A stretch of DNA of 64,000 nucleotides from Anisus vortex (taxonomy: Eukaryota; Mollusca; Gastropoda; Planorbidae): contig OX421499.1 of the NCBI GenBank assembly GCA_949126835.1, positions 31,350,690-31,414,689 on the forward strand, read 5' to 3'. The notes beneath the pieces were generated by a model. The model searched no databases. It was not told the DNA's origin and worked only from the letters and a program-made list of their open reading frames with translations. Of the stretch, positions 47,811-60,005 are shown piece by piece (the stretch's first letter is position 1; each line of letters opens with the position of its first letter). The position numbers were made by a program, and so were the translations under genes.

Positions 47811-48429
47811 AATGGACAAACTGTCTTCCTATAAACTGTCTTCAAGAACTTGTTTTTTTATTTATACTTTGATCTTTAATACAAACTTTAAAAAAATGTA
47901 AGTACTTTAATTTTTATATAGTTGATAGAAAAATGAAGCGCCTATCATCAAAAGATGCTAAATTGTAACGTACAGGTCAATTTCTGATACGATAGTGTGT
48001 TAACTGATAGAACGGCACTACCCCCCCCCCCCCTTTTTTTTTCAAAAAAGAAATAAATAAACGAATAATACACATTTACATATTTACATTTTACAAGGTG
48101 AGTCTCCCTGGGGGTCATTGCGGGCATAGTTGAATCATAGTTCACCCCATGCCTACTCTGTTCAAAAGTCACCGAATGTCGTCAGAAAATTGATACTCAG
48201 TTGTGAGTGAAAGCTCTTCTCCATGCGCCGCTAGGATCAAATGCTTAACGATATCGTCTTAGCTTATCGCCAGATTATCACCAGCTTATCGTTATCTTAC
48301 CGAGTGTAGGATAAACAGAACACAGTCGAATGTGAGATTGGTGGAGGGTGGAGCACTGAGCTATATATTCAGCTCAGTAGAGTTGAGTGATTTATGCCTT
48401 CATACAGTGATAGCATCATATCAGTTCGA
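47811..48429. other. Intergenic, no gene seen
   Basis: C run near 48020. TTAGCTTATCGCC-type short repeats near 48250-48300. No gene. Confidence 0.4.
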
Positions 48430-48545
48430 ACGGTTCTATCGAGCCGGTTCTATGGAGCCGGTTCTATCGAGCCGGTTCTATCGAGCCGGTTCTATCGAGC
48501 CGGTTCTATCGAGCCGGTTATATCGAGCAGGTTATATCGAGCAGG
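48430..48545. repeat. 14-bp tandem repeat, about 8 units
   Basis: The unit is CGGTTCTATCGAGC. The last units change to GGTTATATCGAGCA. Confidence 0.92.
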
Positions 48546-48732
48546 TGCTCACAATTTATAAAGGGTTTGCAAAGTGGTGGTTGGTTATTGCAGCCTTAAA
48601 TGTATTATAATGGCTTCGATTTCTATAGAGATTTATTTTAAACCATGTCAAGAAATCACACACACAAAAACTCTTAAAGGCAAAATACAAGAATCACGTT
48701 AAATAACATCAACAAGTACACATGTAACATGT

Positions 48733-48890
48733 TCCTTTTATGCAGACAATAATTGCGTCTTACGATTTTCTTTTTATATTTAGTCTAGACTTGCATTTTG
48801 ATTAGTTGTTTTTTTTTAAATGGTGTAAGGTGTTGGTTTCTTAACTGGTTGTGTTCAGGCAACCCATTCCATTCCTCGAATGTCCATTCC
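48733..48890 (-). repeat. LINE-B 3'-end fragment (reverse), diverged
   Basis: AATAATTGCGTCTTACG, CTAGACTTGCATTTTGATTA and GGCAACCCATTCCATTCC match the other reverse copies. Confidence 0.55.
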
Positions 48891-49822
48891 CCCCCCCCCC
48901 CAAACACCCCTTTGTCATGTTTTTCTCTTGTTTATTTTTTTTTCTTACTCTTGTTTACTTCTTGTTGACATTTTAAGACTAAGGTTGTCATGCAAATATT
49001 ATTGGTTGGAGAATATAAAATAGTTTAAAACATGAAAGAGGTAGATTTATGGCATTTGTCAACAGCAAAAAAAAAATATATTTGTGAATTTAACAAAGTG
49101 CCAGGTTGGCTGTGTGAGTTACAAGAGAAAAAACAACTTCCATGAACATAAAGCCAAGAAGTAGACATGTAGACAACTGTTTCGGCTTTTGTTGTTTTTT
49201 TTTGTTCTTTTGGTTGTTTTTTCTCCAAAAGGTGGCAGTAGTAGACAGTTTCTGGTTAATTTGACCCGCGATTTTTTTTAGTGTTTTGTTCTTTTTACCT
49301 TTAAGATATTTTATTTTTCAAACTTGCCGGCAACAGATTAGCGTTAGGTTACGGCGACCCAGAGGAAGGAGGAGTAAGCTTGGTGAGGTTAAAGTTTTGT
49401 TTTTTTATACCGGCGCGTTAATTATTTCATTTATTTATGTTTCATTTTATGAACTTGCAAAAGAAATAAACAGCTGACTTTAAACAGTGCCGACAGAATC
49501 TTCTGCACCCCTGCAGTTTTGACAGCGCGAATCAAGGTGACACTACTGAAGTTCGAAACTGGGCGATTATGGACTGATTCCTTCTGTGGATTAGCCTCGA
49601 TTTAGCCGTTGTAGATGCCGCGATACACCTCGGCCCTTGTCAGATTCGTCCCAGTCGGTCTTTGCCACCGATTTATAAATGTCTTCAAAAACAACAACTC
49701 GTGAGTCCAGGGCCGAGCTGCATCGCGGCATCTACAACACTGCCTGGATACGATCATTGGACAGAGAATGGCAAGAAGCTTGGATAAAGTGGCAGGAGAT
49801 GAAGAGAATGTCCAAGTAAAAT
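48891..49822. other. Intergenic; inverted repeat at 49608-49738
   Basis: C run near 48888-48901. No gene seen. The inverted repeat is listed separately. Confidence 0.4.
49608..49738. repeat. 29-bp inverted repeat
   Basis: The arms 49608-49636 (starting GTTGTAGATGCCGCGAT) and 49710-49738 (ending ATCGCGGCATCTACAAC) match at 27 of 29 positions, with a 73-base spacer. An RNA from here could form a strong hairpin. Confidence 0.85.
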
Positions 49823-50020
49823 ATCCCGTCTGACCAAATTGATCCCTAGCACCGTTCACCAGTTTCTGTGGCCACGGCATACTGGGTGATGGTTTAGCTG
49901 GGTAGACTCATTGACACCCTCCAGGCCCGGGAGAAAAACTCATTCTAGCCTTCACCAGGATTCGAACCCAGGACCTTCGGTACGCCAGCCGAACGCACTG
50001 CAGCTCGTCCACCGTGCCCC
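49823..50020 (-). repeat. SINE-1 copy (reverse)
   Basis: CCCGTCTGACCAAATTGATC at the left; GTGGCCACGGCATACTGGG in the middle; CAGGATTCGAACCCAGGACC and GCACGGTGG-type head (reverse) at the right. Confidence 0.78.
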
Positions 50021-51776
50021 ATACAAGAAAGTAGAGAGAGGGACTAAACATCGTCGATGTACTATGTCCAGCCACGGGCAGAGGGGAGAGGAGCAAAGGG
50101 AGGCCCTACCAACCTCGCGCAGACCCCCCTCCCTTTTTTTTCCTTTTTTTTCAAACAAAGGATTTTTTTTTATTTTTTTGAAATTAAAATCTAGCCAAAG
50201 ACAGAAAGAATTATATCACACTTAGGCCGATCATTTTCTAAAGCATTATTTTTAGTCTATGTGTTAACAAAAATAAAAGAAATTTTTGTTTGCATTTGTT
50301 TTAATATTAATTGTTTTTGCCATTTTTATGCTTTTGTAAACTGTTATAACTTTGGTTTCCATAGAAATATTTTAAAGCATGCTGCGTCATGATTTTCACT
50401 GGCCATGTCAGTGTGTGTTAGTTTCAAACTTTTTTGCTTTATACATTTTTTTGTTAGAAAAAAAGAATTTAAATCTTTTTAAAAAATCTTATTATTTTTA
50501 ATTTGTATGTTTTAACTAGAGTATTTATATTTTGTTAAAACGTTAGTTTAAAATTAGTTTGATGCCTTTGAAGTTACCTTGAACACTACTTCAGACTTGG
50601 ACTGCTGTTCCCTCCCCCCGTTCACTATTTGCACCCATCCGTATTTTTTAAAAAGTGCTATTCCCCCCCCCCTCCCCACACACACACTATCTTTCACTAT
50701 TTACACCCCCCCCCCCCCCATTGTATACTAAATCATACTTGCTATTACTCCGCCTCTTTCTTTTTTTTTCCCCTATTTTCTCCCTTCCCCATTTTATACC
50801 TGCTATTCCCCCCCCCCCCCCCCCAGCCCCTTTCACTATATACACCCTCCCCATTCTATGCTCTAAGGCCCTCTATACCAATCCTGGCTACGCCACTACT
50901 TATAACACATTTTGTTTTAAAGTTTCATTTGTACGCTCTGTCTATCCATGCATAGATTAAATGATATTTAATAAAAATATATTTGTTGCACACAGAACAG
51001 ATTCGTTTGATGTGTTTTTGATGTTAAGATCAAAAGTCCTCAGTTTAATTGCTACATTTGTTTGTTTGTTGTTTTTTTTGTTGTTGTTTTTTTCAAATGA
51101 AGATTTAACTGCGCCGATTGGTTCGTTGAACTACCACGTGATACCAACAAATTAATATCAATCTCTTAAGAGTTATCCTTTAGCATTAGAAAGCAACAAC
51201 AACAATACTTTATGTCTCCTGCCATCTTTTTTCTCCATCTCTTTTTTTTTCTTTTCCACTCGTGTTACCATCTCTCAGCACAACATTCATAACAACTCGT
51301 TCTCACGCCATCCGACGAGCCTGTAAACGAGGGAGCAAACAACAAAACCTTTTGGAAAAACCCAAACTTTTTTTTTCTTTTACCATCATCCCTGTGTGTT
51401 TTTATATATATAGATATATTGAATGTTTTCTAAGATAGATAGTATCTTCTTTTACTGCCACCAAAAAAAAATAAAGATAAAATAATAAAATAATAATACA
51501 AAACCAACAAAACAGAGGAATAAAAGAAGATAGGAATAATGGGAGTCAGTAATTTGGAAGAAGATAAATTAGTGCCAGCCAAAACATGCCAAGTCTTGAA
51601 ATAAAAGCGTGTTTCAGGATGATGGCGCTGGTGGTAAGGGAAGGGGAGGGGGAGCGGGGAATGGAAGGTGTGAGAGAAGAGAGTCAGTCACATCAATAAA
51701 GATAATGAAAAATAATTGCCAAGGATAAATTCCAGCTAGATTTCTACTTCACGTTGATCTATTAACAATCTTTTTT
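50021..51776. other. Intergenic, low-complexity rich
   Basis: C-rich pyrimidine stretch at about 50600-50900 ending TGGCTACGCCACTAC (CAGTGGCGTAGC-type MITE end, compare 6850). T-rich runs near 51070 and 51230. No gene; proline-rich ORFs here are low complexity. Confidence 0.45.
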
Positions 51777-52490
51777 GGAGCTGTTGCTTTATGTATATCT
51801 ATTTACTTTATCTTACTGGAGCAGTTCTTTTATGTATATCTATTTACTTTATCTTACTGGAGCAGTTTTTTTATGTAGATCTATTTACTTTATCTTACTG
51901 GAGCTGTTGCTTTATGTATATCTATTTACTTTATCTTACTGGAGCAGTTTTTTTATGTAGATCTATTTACTTTATCTAACTGGAGCTGTTGCTTTATGTA
52001 GATCTATTTACTTTATCTTACTGGAGCTGTTGCTTTATGTATATCTATTTACTTTATCTTACTGGAGCTGTTGCTTTATGTAGATCTATTTACTTTATCT
52101 TACTGGAGCTGTTGCTTTATGTATATCTGTTTACTTTATCTTACTGGAGCTGTTGCTTTATGTATATCTATTTACTTTATCTTACTGGAGCAGTTTTTTT
52201 ATGTAGATCTATTTACTTTATCTTACTGGAGCTGTTGCTTTATGTAGATCTATTTACTTTATCTCACTGAAACTGTTGCTTTATGTAGATCTATTTACTT
52301 TATCTTACTGAAGCTGTTGCTTTATGTAGATCTATTTACTTTATCTTACTGGAGCTGTTCTTTTATGTAGATCAATTTACTTTATCTTAACGGAGCTGTT
52401 GCTTTATGTAGATCTATTTACTTTATCTTAACGGAACTGTTGCATTTTGTAGATCTATTTACTGTATCTTACTGAAACTGTTGCTTTAAT
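51777..52490. repeat. 41-bp minisatellite, about 17 units
   Basis: The unit GGAGCTGTTGCTTTATGTAT plus ATCTATTTACTTTATCTTACT recurs; ATGTAT/ATGTAG and GCTGTTGC/GCAGTTTT are the common variants. Units diverge toward the right end. Confidence 0.95.
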
Positions 52491-53398
52491 TAGATAAATA
52501 TTACTCTGTATTTTTACTGAGGCTAAAATTCTACATAGATCCATCTACTATCTTTCTCACATATGTTGCCGCTTGTGGAGATTATTTCTTTCAGTGGTGC
52601 CTCTCTATTACTCTAGACATTGCTGAGGTTATTCCACTAAAGAAGCAATTCAAACTTAACCAGAGAATGACATCCTTAGGGGCTGTCCAGAAATGACACC
52701 TCGCCACTAATTTACTCTACCGTGTAAGAGAACAATGCGCGCTTAGGCCTTAGAGGAAAGTTTTGAGGCGGGGTAATATTACCTTGGGTGTCAGATCCAC
52801 GGCCTGTGGCAAATGTCATGACAGATATACCTGGGTATATGTCAGAAAACTCGGCCAATTTGCCTCAAGCCTGTCAGGGTGTGTCGCAAAACAGCGGCGT
52901 GAGTGTCCTGTGTTAATTATACAAACGGATTTTCCCCATAGGCTAGACGGTTTACTCGCACCTATTATCGGGTCAATTATTTAGATGTGTTTCTTTTTGC
53001 TCCAGTTTGCTCAGTTACTTCTAGTAAAAAAAAAAAAATCTGCTTCTCACTAACCATCATAATTTAAAAGTTAGACTTACTTTTTATTTTTACATGCAAA
53101 ATTGCTATTAAATGTGTTTGTAGGCCTATAAGAATGTAATTTATTATTTATAACTAGGAGTTATGCCCGTCATAATGACGGTGAAACGAATGATCACAAT
53201 GTGTTTTGTTAAAAGAGAAAATAAAAAAATAACATTATTTATAATAATTGACAATGAAAAGCTTTGAGCCGAACGGCAAATGTCTGGATTAAGATGATGA
53301 TAATGAAAAGATATAAAATACAAAACATTTCTAAATTTTGGTTGGACTTAAATAAGCACTATGGACTATGTAACTCGTTGGTCTAGTTCAGTGGTCGT
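52491..53398. other. Intergenic, no gene seen
   Basis: A TIR-like end GGGGCTGTCCAGAAATGAC at 52679 (compare 41198). Otherwise nothing recognised. Confidence 0.4.
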
Positions 53399-53597
53399 CA
53401 ACCAAAGGAACGTGTGCCAGACCTGGCACGCAGAGCAATGTGCAACGGCACGCGTAAGACCCCTCAAAAGGTGCAATTCAAGTCTTTTCTAAAAAAAAAT
53501 TGAGTGCTTGAGCAGAATGAATTTTAAGATGTAGGCACGCTGAATGAGTTAGAAATCCTACTTTGGCACACTATCATCAAAAGGTTGCCGACCCCTG
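53399..53597. mobile_element. hAT/Buster-type MITE (opposite orientation)
   Basis: Ends CAGTGGTCGTCAACC and GGTTGCCGACCCCTG. The flanks GTCTAGTT and GTCTAGCG agree at 6 of 8. The inside reads in the reverse order of the 6389 copy. Confidence 0.85.
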
Positions 53598-54262
53598 GTC
53601 TAGCGGCAGATGCATCGGTAGTCAAACATTCTGTAGGGTTTGAGCTCAAATAAAAAGTCTGGAGATGCCCCCCCTCCCCCCACCGGTGCTATAGGCGTCT
53701 GAGTGTTACGAGCTCTGATTGTAAGCCACAGTCTGTTTCTCAAAGGTGAAGAAACTGTGCCGGCCACACAATCCTCCTGGAATTCCGCGTTTCAATAAAT
53801 CTGATTTTTTTTTGTCCTCATACGACTAAATAATACTTTTAACATTGAACATAATTTATACATGTGACAATATCTCTTGTAATTTTGTTAACTGTATTAT
53901 GGCTAAACTATGACACACATACAACACACATTCATACATTTAGCACAGCACGTGACCAAAGTCCGTATATGCACCCCATCCCCCTTTCCTTTCAGCGCCA
54001 CACCCCAAGCAAGTTTCAAACTGGAGGGGAAAATACTGCTTGCGTAAAAAAACCACCCCTGAAACGCACTGACACACACACACAATCCGCGTAAAACGAG
54101 GTAGGTTGAAGACGCCTCCGACAGATGACGACACATGCGCCCACACAAAACTCACGGACTTAAACGGTGCCTTGGCGCCTTCGACTGATAACAATTTAGT
54201 GAGTGCCGCTCTTTAAACTAAGCTACATTTGAAACCGCAGTATTGTTTATTTGGGCCCAGAG
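53598..54262. other. Intergenic, no gene seen
   Basis: GTGCCGGCCACACAATCC near 53758 recalls the SINE-1 body; a CA repeat lies near 54070. Nothing else. Confidence 0.4.
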
Positions 54263-54446
54263 CAGTGGCGTAGCTAGGGGGAGGGGGGTCAAAATTCATA
54301 AATCCCCCCGGGCCCCTACTTTAGGGGGCCCCAAATGAGTGTCCAAATTGTTTTTTTTTCTTATGTCATAATGTCGAATGTCAAAATGCAGGGGCCCCTA
54401 AAGAGGCCAAGCCCCCCGGGCCCCCAAATCTCTTGCAACGGCACTG
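54263..54446. mobile_element. CAGTGGCGTAGC-type hAT-like MITE
   Basis: The left end CAGTGGCGTAGC and the reverse-complemented right end CAGTGCCGTTGC match. The flanks GCCCAGAG and GTCGAGAG agree at 6 of 8, as expected for an 8-bp hAT duplication. The interior is C/G-rich with an inverted GGGCCCC motif. Confidence 0.65.
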
Positions 54447-55234
54447 GTCGAGAGTCTTAAGGAATGAGTTCTTTAACGGCTTGGCGCACCAAGCTCAGGT
54501 GGTCACTAACGGAGATGTTGATTGGTACTTTTCGGATTCTAGCAATCACGTGACACACATTAACACGACACGCGCATAAGCTGTGTTTTTTTAAGTTTAA
54601 CCCCACTTATTGAAAAGGATCCCCCCCCCCCCGCCAACCACCCAGTTCTCTCGTAAGGAGTACAATAATTTTGCTTTCCCTCCTCTCCCCATCACGCCCC
54701 TCTCTCCCCCTTAAGAAAATATTGTACGGAGTTCAACCCAGGCACCGCATACCGAGACAAATTTCATTTCGGGTTGATAATTGACTTCAGCAGCTTGGCG
54801 TCTGCTCCGTGGAGATCTGAGAGTCCGGGTTAATTTTAGCTTTGGAGGAAATCCCGAAGAAACATAGGAATCGACAAGGTAAGAAAATGAAACAGAAAAA
54901 TCTGGTCTGTCTCTTTAATATTTGAGAACCATCGAGCTTCACATTAAACAGTGAATATTTTGAAATAGCAAGAGTAAAACTGGTGAAAAATTTTAGAATT
55001 TTTTTTTATTTACTGCAAAATATTAAATTTTAGTTTAGTTGAAACGTGTGTATCTGTTGGTTTGTTGTTGTTTGTTCGATAAGAAAAAAAACGCGTTTAA
55101 ATTTTAAAAGAGAAATCGTTTTTTTAAATATAAAATGTAGATCAAGGATTCCGAAACTGGGTGAACATGCTGAGGCCCTGATAGGGAGTATGTGGACAAT
55201 AACATAGATCATGACTGGAAAACTAAATCAATCG
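54447..55234. other. Intergenic; possible upstream exon at 54775-54879
   Basis: CACGTG at 54547. GATCTGAGAGTCCGGGTTAA and GGAAATCCCGAAGAAACATA precede a donor-like AAG/GTAAGAAA near 54879. This could be a non-coding first exon, but no partner exon is seen. Confidence 0.25.
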
Positions 55235-55845
55235 CTGATGGAGTTTGATAGAGGTTTTTTATTAGAGGTTGTTGTGCTAGAGAGTTTGATAGATGTTATA
55301 TTAGAGATAGTTGTGTTAGGGAGTTTGAAAGAGGTTTTATTAGAGGTTGTGTTAGAGGTTTTATTAATGATTTTGATAGGGGTTTTTTATTAGAGGTTGT
55401 TGTGCTAGAGAGTTTGATAGATGTTTTATTAGAGATTGTTGTGTTAGGGAGTTTGAAAGAGGTTTTATTAGAGGTCTTGTTAAAGGTTTAGTTAGATATT
55501 TTGAAAGAGGTTTTATTAGATGCTGTGTTAGAGATTTTGTTAGAGGTTTAGTTACATATTTTGAAAGAGGTTTTATTAGATGCTGTGTTAGAGGTTTTGT
55601 TAGAGGTTTAGTTTGATATTTTGAAAGAGGTTTTATTAGATGCTGTGTTAGAGGTTTTGTTAGAGGTTTAGTTAGATATTTTGAAAGAGGTTTTATTAGA
55701 TGCTGTGTTAGAGGTTTTGTTAGAGGTTTTATTAGATGCTGTGTTAGAGGTTTTGTTAGAGGTTTTATTAGATGCTGTGATAGAGGTTTTGTTAGAGGTT
55801 TTATTAGATGCTGTGCTAGAGGTTTTGTTAGAGGTTTGTTAGAAG
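55235..55845. repeat. 30/60-bp compound minisatellite
   Basis: The base unit AGAGGTTTTATTAGATGCTG plus TGTTAGAGGTTTTGTT, alternating with AGTTAGATATTTTGAAA blocks, gives a roughly 60-bp period in the centre and 30-36 bp at the right. The left part is more diverged. The reverse frame is open as KPLTQHLIKPL repeats. Confidence 0.9.
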
Positions 55846-56743
55846 TGGCGGTACACAAACAAAAGCAGTCTAAAGAATTCTGTGAATTGATAATCAACTA
55901 TCTTAAAGTTATAGTTCTTTTTTTTTTTAATTTTATTTGATCTGATCAGAAATAAGTATTTGTGGAATGTGCTCTAAACGGAATTAAGATCAGCGGATGT
56001 TGAAATATCAACTCCTAAGATGATTGGTTGAAAGGCTGAGGGTCAACAGAGCTATAATCTATGTAATGAATGTAATTTCCATTGCTTCCCTAAATTATTG
56101 CGTTTGTAAGCAGGTAATTATCTGCCCCTACCAATCATTAGTGAATAGAAGACTTCCGGCTTTTGTCGATGAGGTTATTTCGTTTTTCTTTTTTTCTCAG
56201 GATTTGAAAAAAAAATTGACTACGGTACCTAAATGTCCAGTCTTACTGTTGGAGCCCGTATCACACATACGCTCATGGATAATGACTTAAGTCCAGCCGT
56301 TTTTATTTTTAGTTAAAAACCTTTTTCGAGAGCCATTTTCGGGCTTGTCCAATGTTTGTGTCACCGCCACAGACAAGCTTTGATCATTCCAGTGATGGGG
56401 AACGAAGGGAAAATTTCATTGGTTGTAAAAAACAACAACATAAAAATAGGCTACATGATATTTTCATCTGCGCTAGACATTGTTATTACGGTAAGTCCAA
56501 TTATTATATAAAGAGACCAATACATTGCCGTCTGGCTGGCTGCGTGACTTAAAACAGCCTATACTCGACTTGCCCTGTTCACATTGAGTAAACCGAGTCT
56601 GAGGCCCACTTTATCCTGAAGATATTTTATACCCCTGGGGCTGGAAGTGTCTGTGAATTAAACAATTTCCTTACCCAGCACTGCTGAAGTCTAGAGAAAA
56701 CTGCTTGATTGATTGATTGAAGATAGTTGTTCTCATACTTGAC
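55846..56743. other. Intergenic, no gene seen
   Basis: Nothing recognised. Confidence 0.4.
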
Positions 56744-57020
56744 TTAGCACGGTGGCCGTGCGGTAGCGCGTTCGGCTTGCGTACCGAAGGTCCTGGGTTC
56801 GAAGCCAGGTGCAGACTAGGATTTTTTCCCGGGTCTGGAGGGTGTCCCTGAGTCCACCAAGCTCTGATGGGTACCTGATGGGTACCTGACCTTAGTTGGG
56901 GTAAAGTAAAGGCGGCTGTGCATAGTGCTGGCCACACAATCACCCAGTATGCCGTTGCGACAGAAACGGGTGAACGCTGCTTCACCGGACCTATTGGTCA
57001 AATTTGGTCCTTTACTTACT
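56744..57020 (+). repeat. SINE-1 copy, near complete
   Basis: The head AGCACGGTGGCCGTGCGGTA and B box GGGTTCGAAGCC are followed by the full body. GATGGGTACCT is duplicated in tandem within the body. Confidence 0.85.
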
Positions 57021-57744
57021 TTAATTGATTTAGTATACAAATTTAAAATGTTTTTGGTTTGTTAAATAGCTATAGTGTGGTCTATCCATTGCTCTCTCTA
57101 TTTCTCTAGCTATAATATGTCACTTTTATCTACATATATATTTATCCATAGTATATATCAATGGATCTATTTCTCTATCTATGCATCTCTTTATATCTAC
57201 AATTCCTTCAAATTGAACAAATCATTGTTGCCAGTTTTTGTTCCCTTTTTTTATTAAAGTTCCTTCCAGTTCAAAAGAATATTTGGTTGATAATTCTCTA
57301 TATTCAAGATAGATACATGGAAAGTTATCTGTAAACTTCTTGATAAAACGTAAAACGTCCAATAACTTCCTTTTTTAACGGTGTGGGGGGGGGAATGAAG
57401 TGGTTTGGTGGTATGTACGGTGAGAGAAGGAGAGAGTTGAAAGTAGAAGAGAAACAGAACGATCGAGTTTTTTAAAAAAGGTACACGAATGAAATAGTAA
57501 AAAATAAACTTTATAAGATGTTATGATGAAACGAACATGAAATATCTTTCATAAATAGACACAGAGAGAACTAGTTATTTAGGCCTAATGTTTGATCTTT
57601 TGAATTTCGATGTTAGAATTTGAACTCGATGTAACAGAAACTTACTATCTGGGTTATAGTCATGTCAATGAAAGTGGACATGTTTTAAATTATTTAGGCA
57701 ATACAATCACCAATATTTCATGTCTCATAATTTCGATATATAAT
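57021..57744. other. Intergenic, no gene seen
   Basis: AT-rich, TATC-type short repeats near 57140-57190. No gene. Confidence 0.4.
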
Positions 57745-58075
57745 CAGTGGCGTATTTAGGCATGTTCCACATGTTCCATTGGAACTGGGGCCCCCACAGA
57801 AAAGGGGCCCCCACACATCCCAAAAAGAAATTTGTTCGTGACATCACCATTCTTTCGTTGAAAATGTAAAATAAAATTAATTTATTACCCTACAATTTCG
57901 AGCGCTCCAGTCCAACCAAGCTAAGCGCAACATAAAATTTATTTATGATTTTACAGAATGTAACATGAATTAACGGAACTTTTCTGCGGTAGCCTATGTG
58001 AAAGGCAGGGCGAGGCCATGAGGAGCGTCACATAAATTCGGGAACAGGGCCCCCACAATCATAAATACGGCCCTG
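57745..58075. mobile_element. CAGTGGCGTATTTA-type MITE
   Basis: The left end CAGTGGCGTATTTAGG and the reverse-complemented right end CAGGGCCGTATTTATG match. The inside has GGGGCCCCCAC repeats near each end. The duplication is only partly conserved (ATAAT). Confidence 0.65.
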
Positions 58076-58578
58076 CTCATAATAACAACAACAACAGACG
58101 AGGTTTCCGACTCTTATATCCAGGACGTTACGATGTAATGAAGTTGATCAAATGGAGGGGCACACTAAGACCCTGTCCGAGGCTAGCCACCCCGCGGCAC
58201 GCCGATAGGGCGTGTCTCGTAGCAAAGGATACGGTCTCCACAGTAAGTACTCTACACTTTTTGTCACCAACTGCGAAATTCCCATTGGATCAAGAAACTT
58301 GGTGGCTCGCTCATATACCTGCACTGTAGCCCGGTAGCGCAAATTCCAGACTGTAGGCCTGGGACATCCCAAACACCAGGGCGCGTGGTTGAGACGGGAT
58401 GTTGCGCACGTTGCTTCCTCCCCTCCAAGTCTTGAAGCAGCTCGACAGTGTAATGATTCTCTGACGCGCAACAGGGGCTGTCCCCCATGCGTTAGCCCAC
58501 CAAAGTACTCTTAATGAGAGCGTATCAATGGTTTCCACACTTCGCCGGCGTTGATGCACAGAAGTGCTCTAGACAGAC
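58076..58578. other. Unassigned, comparatively GC-rich stretch
   Basis: 58138-58500 is richer in GC than its surroundings and open in several frames, but no family motif is seen. It may be a repeat fragment. Confidence 0.35.
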
Positions 58579-58785
58579 TAGGGGTCGGCAACCTATGCAA
58601 CGCCTACCAGAACTGGCACGTAGAGCGCTTTACAATGGTACGCGGAAGACCCCAAAGAATGGCAATTCAATTCTCTTCTGCCAGAAATTGAATACTAGAG
58701 CAGAAATACTTTCAAGTTGTTGGCACGCCGAGTGAATTAGAAATCCTTATTTGGCACACTATAACCAAAAGGCTGCCCATCCCTG
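58579..58785. mobile_element. hAT/Buster-type MITE (opposite orientation)
   Basis: TAGGGGTCGGCAACC at the left and GGCTGCCCATCCCTG at the right. The flanks AGACAGAC and ATATAGAC agree at 6 of 8. The interior matches the 53399 copy. Confidence 0.8.
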
Positions 58786-59048
58786 ATATAGACAATACAA
58801 TCACCAGATGATTATGATCATTTAAAAAAAAAAAGTAATTCAACGCTATGCTTCCTTTAAACCTTGGCTCACCCACTATCCAACGTATTCTTGGGGAGTG
58901 GAGGGGATTCATTTAGCTTCACCCTGACAAACGTACCCAGAACATTCCTAAACAATCCTGTTACACTGTTTAGCTTTCACTTGTTCTTATTTAAAATAAC
59001 AACGAAACACTGATTATTAAATAAATATCCCCATACATTTCCACCCCC

Positions 59049-59084
<36 letters not shown>

Positions 59085-59282
59085 GATTAAAAGCCGAATA
59101 TTGACAATATTAGTTTCTCATTTGGTTAAAGATTTGACTTATGGGAAATTTAGATTCAAATTTTACTGTCGCTCACAATTTCAGTTTATTTTAATAAATA
59201 AGACAAAAAATCTGCCAAACGTGGCTTGTGAACAAAAGGATCTGATTGCTCATCAACATCAGGGCAATGCAGTAAGTGAGTC

Positions 59283-59341
<59 letters not shown>

Positions 59342-59759
59342 AGAAAAAGAGAAGAAATAACCTATGAAAAGTGAAGGAAGAGGTAAAACAGTAAAGAAAG
59401 AAAAGATAAAATGATGGTGCGTAATATTTCGGTAATTTTGTGTAAGTGGCATTAATTTAGATGACATCATTTTGATATTACAGTCTGGGAAGTATGGTAC
59501 CTGGGTAGGCCAATTGTTGAGCAACTCCTGAAGCAATCAAGACCACGTTGTAATGCTTAGTTCAGTGGAACCCTTTAAGAGGAATTGGCGTTAATAATAA
59601 AATAATAAATCGTACATAGTTACTGACGGTCACACATATTAAGTGAACATAAATTATAGACAGAGTTATCCTAAGAAATCGCTCATACAAAATTAACTAT
59701 ATTGTAAGGTCGTCTTTGTGTGGATTTTTTTTTTGGATTAAAAGAAAAAAATAAGTATC
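58786..59759. other. Intergenic with simple repeats
   Basis: T run at about 59050-59080 and a GA repeat at about 59283-59340. No gene. Confidence 0.5.
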
Positions 59760-60005
59760 CCGTCGAACCAAATTGATCCAATGGTCCAGTGAAGCAGCGT
59801 TCACCAGTTTCAGTGGCCACGACATTCAAGGGGATTGTGTGGGCAATACAATGCCCAGCCGCCTTTATTTTACCCCAACTAAATCAGGTAGACCTACCCG
59901 TCAGAGCTGGGTAGACTCTAGGACACCCTCCTGACCCGAGGAACAAATCCTAGCCTTCACCGGGATTCGAACCGAGGACCGTCGGTACGCCAGCCGAACG
60001 CTCTG
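59760..60005 (-). repeat. SINE-1 copy (reverse), near complete
   Basis: CGTCGAACCAAATTGATCC, GAAGCAGCGTTCACCAGTTT and, at the right, CGGGATTCGAACCGAGGACC with the reversed A-box region GCCAGCCGAACGC. Confidence 0.82.

Noticed and set aside
50629..50960. Proline-rich ORFs
   Set aside because: Low-complexity C-rich DNA with no other coding sign.
55364..55897. 177-codon reverse ORF with KPLTQHLIKPL repeats
   Set aside because: Product of the 30/60-bp array; composition follows the DNA repeat.
58138..58500. Overlapping ORFs on both strands in a GC-richer block
   Set aside because: No recognisable domain and no splice pattern; open frames are expected from the base composition.
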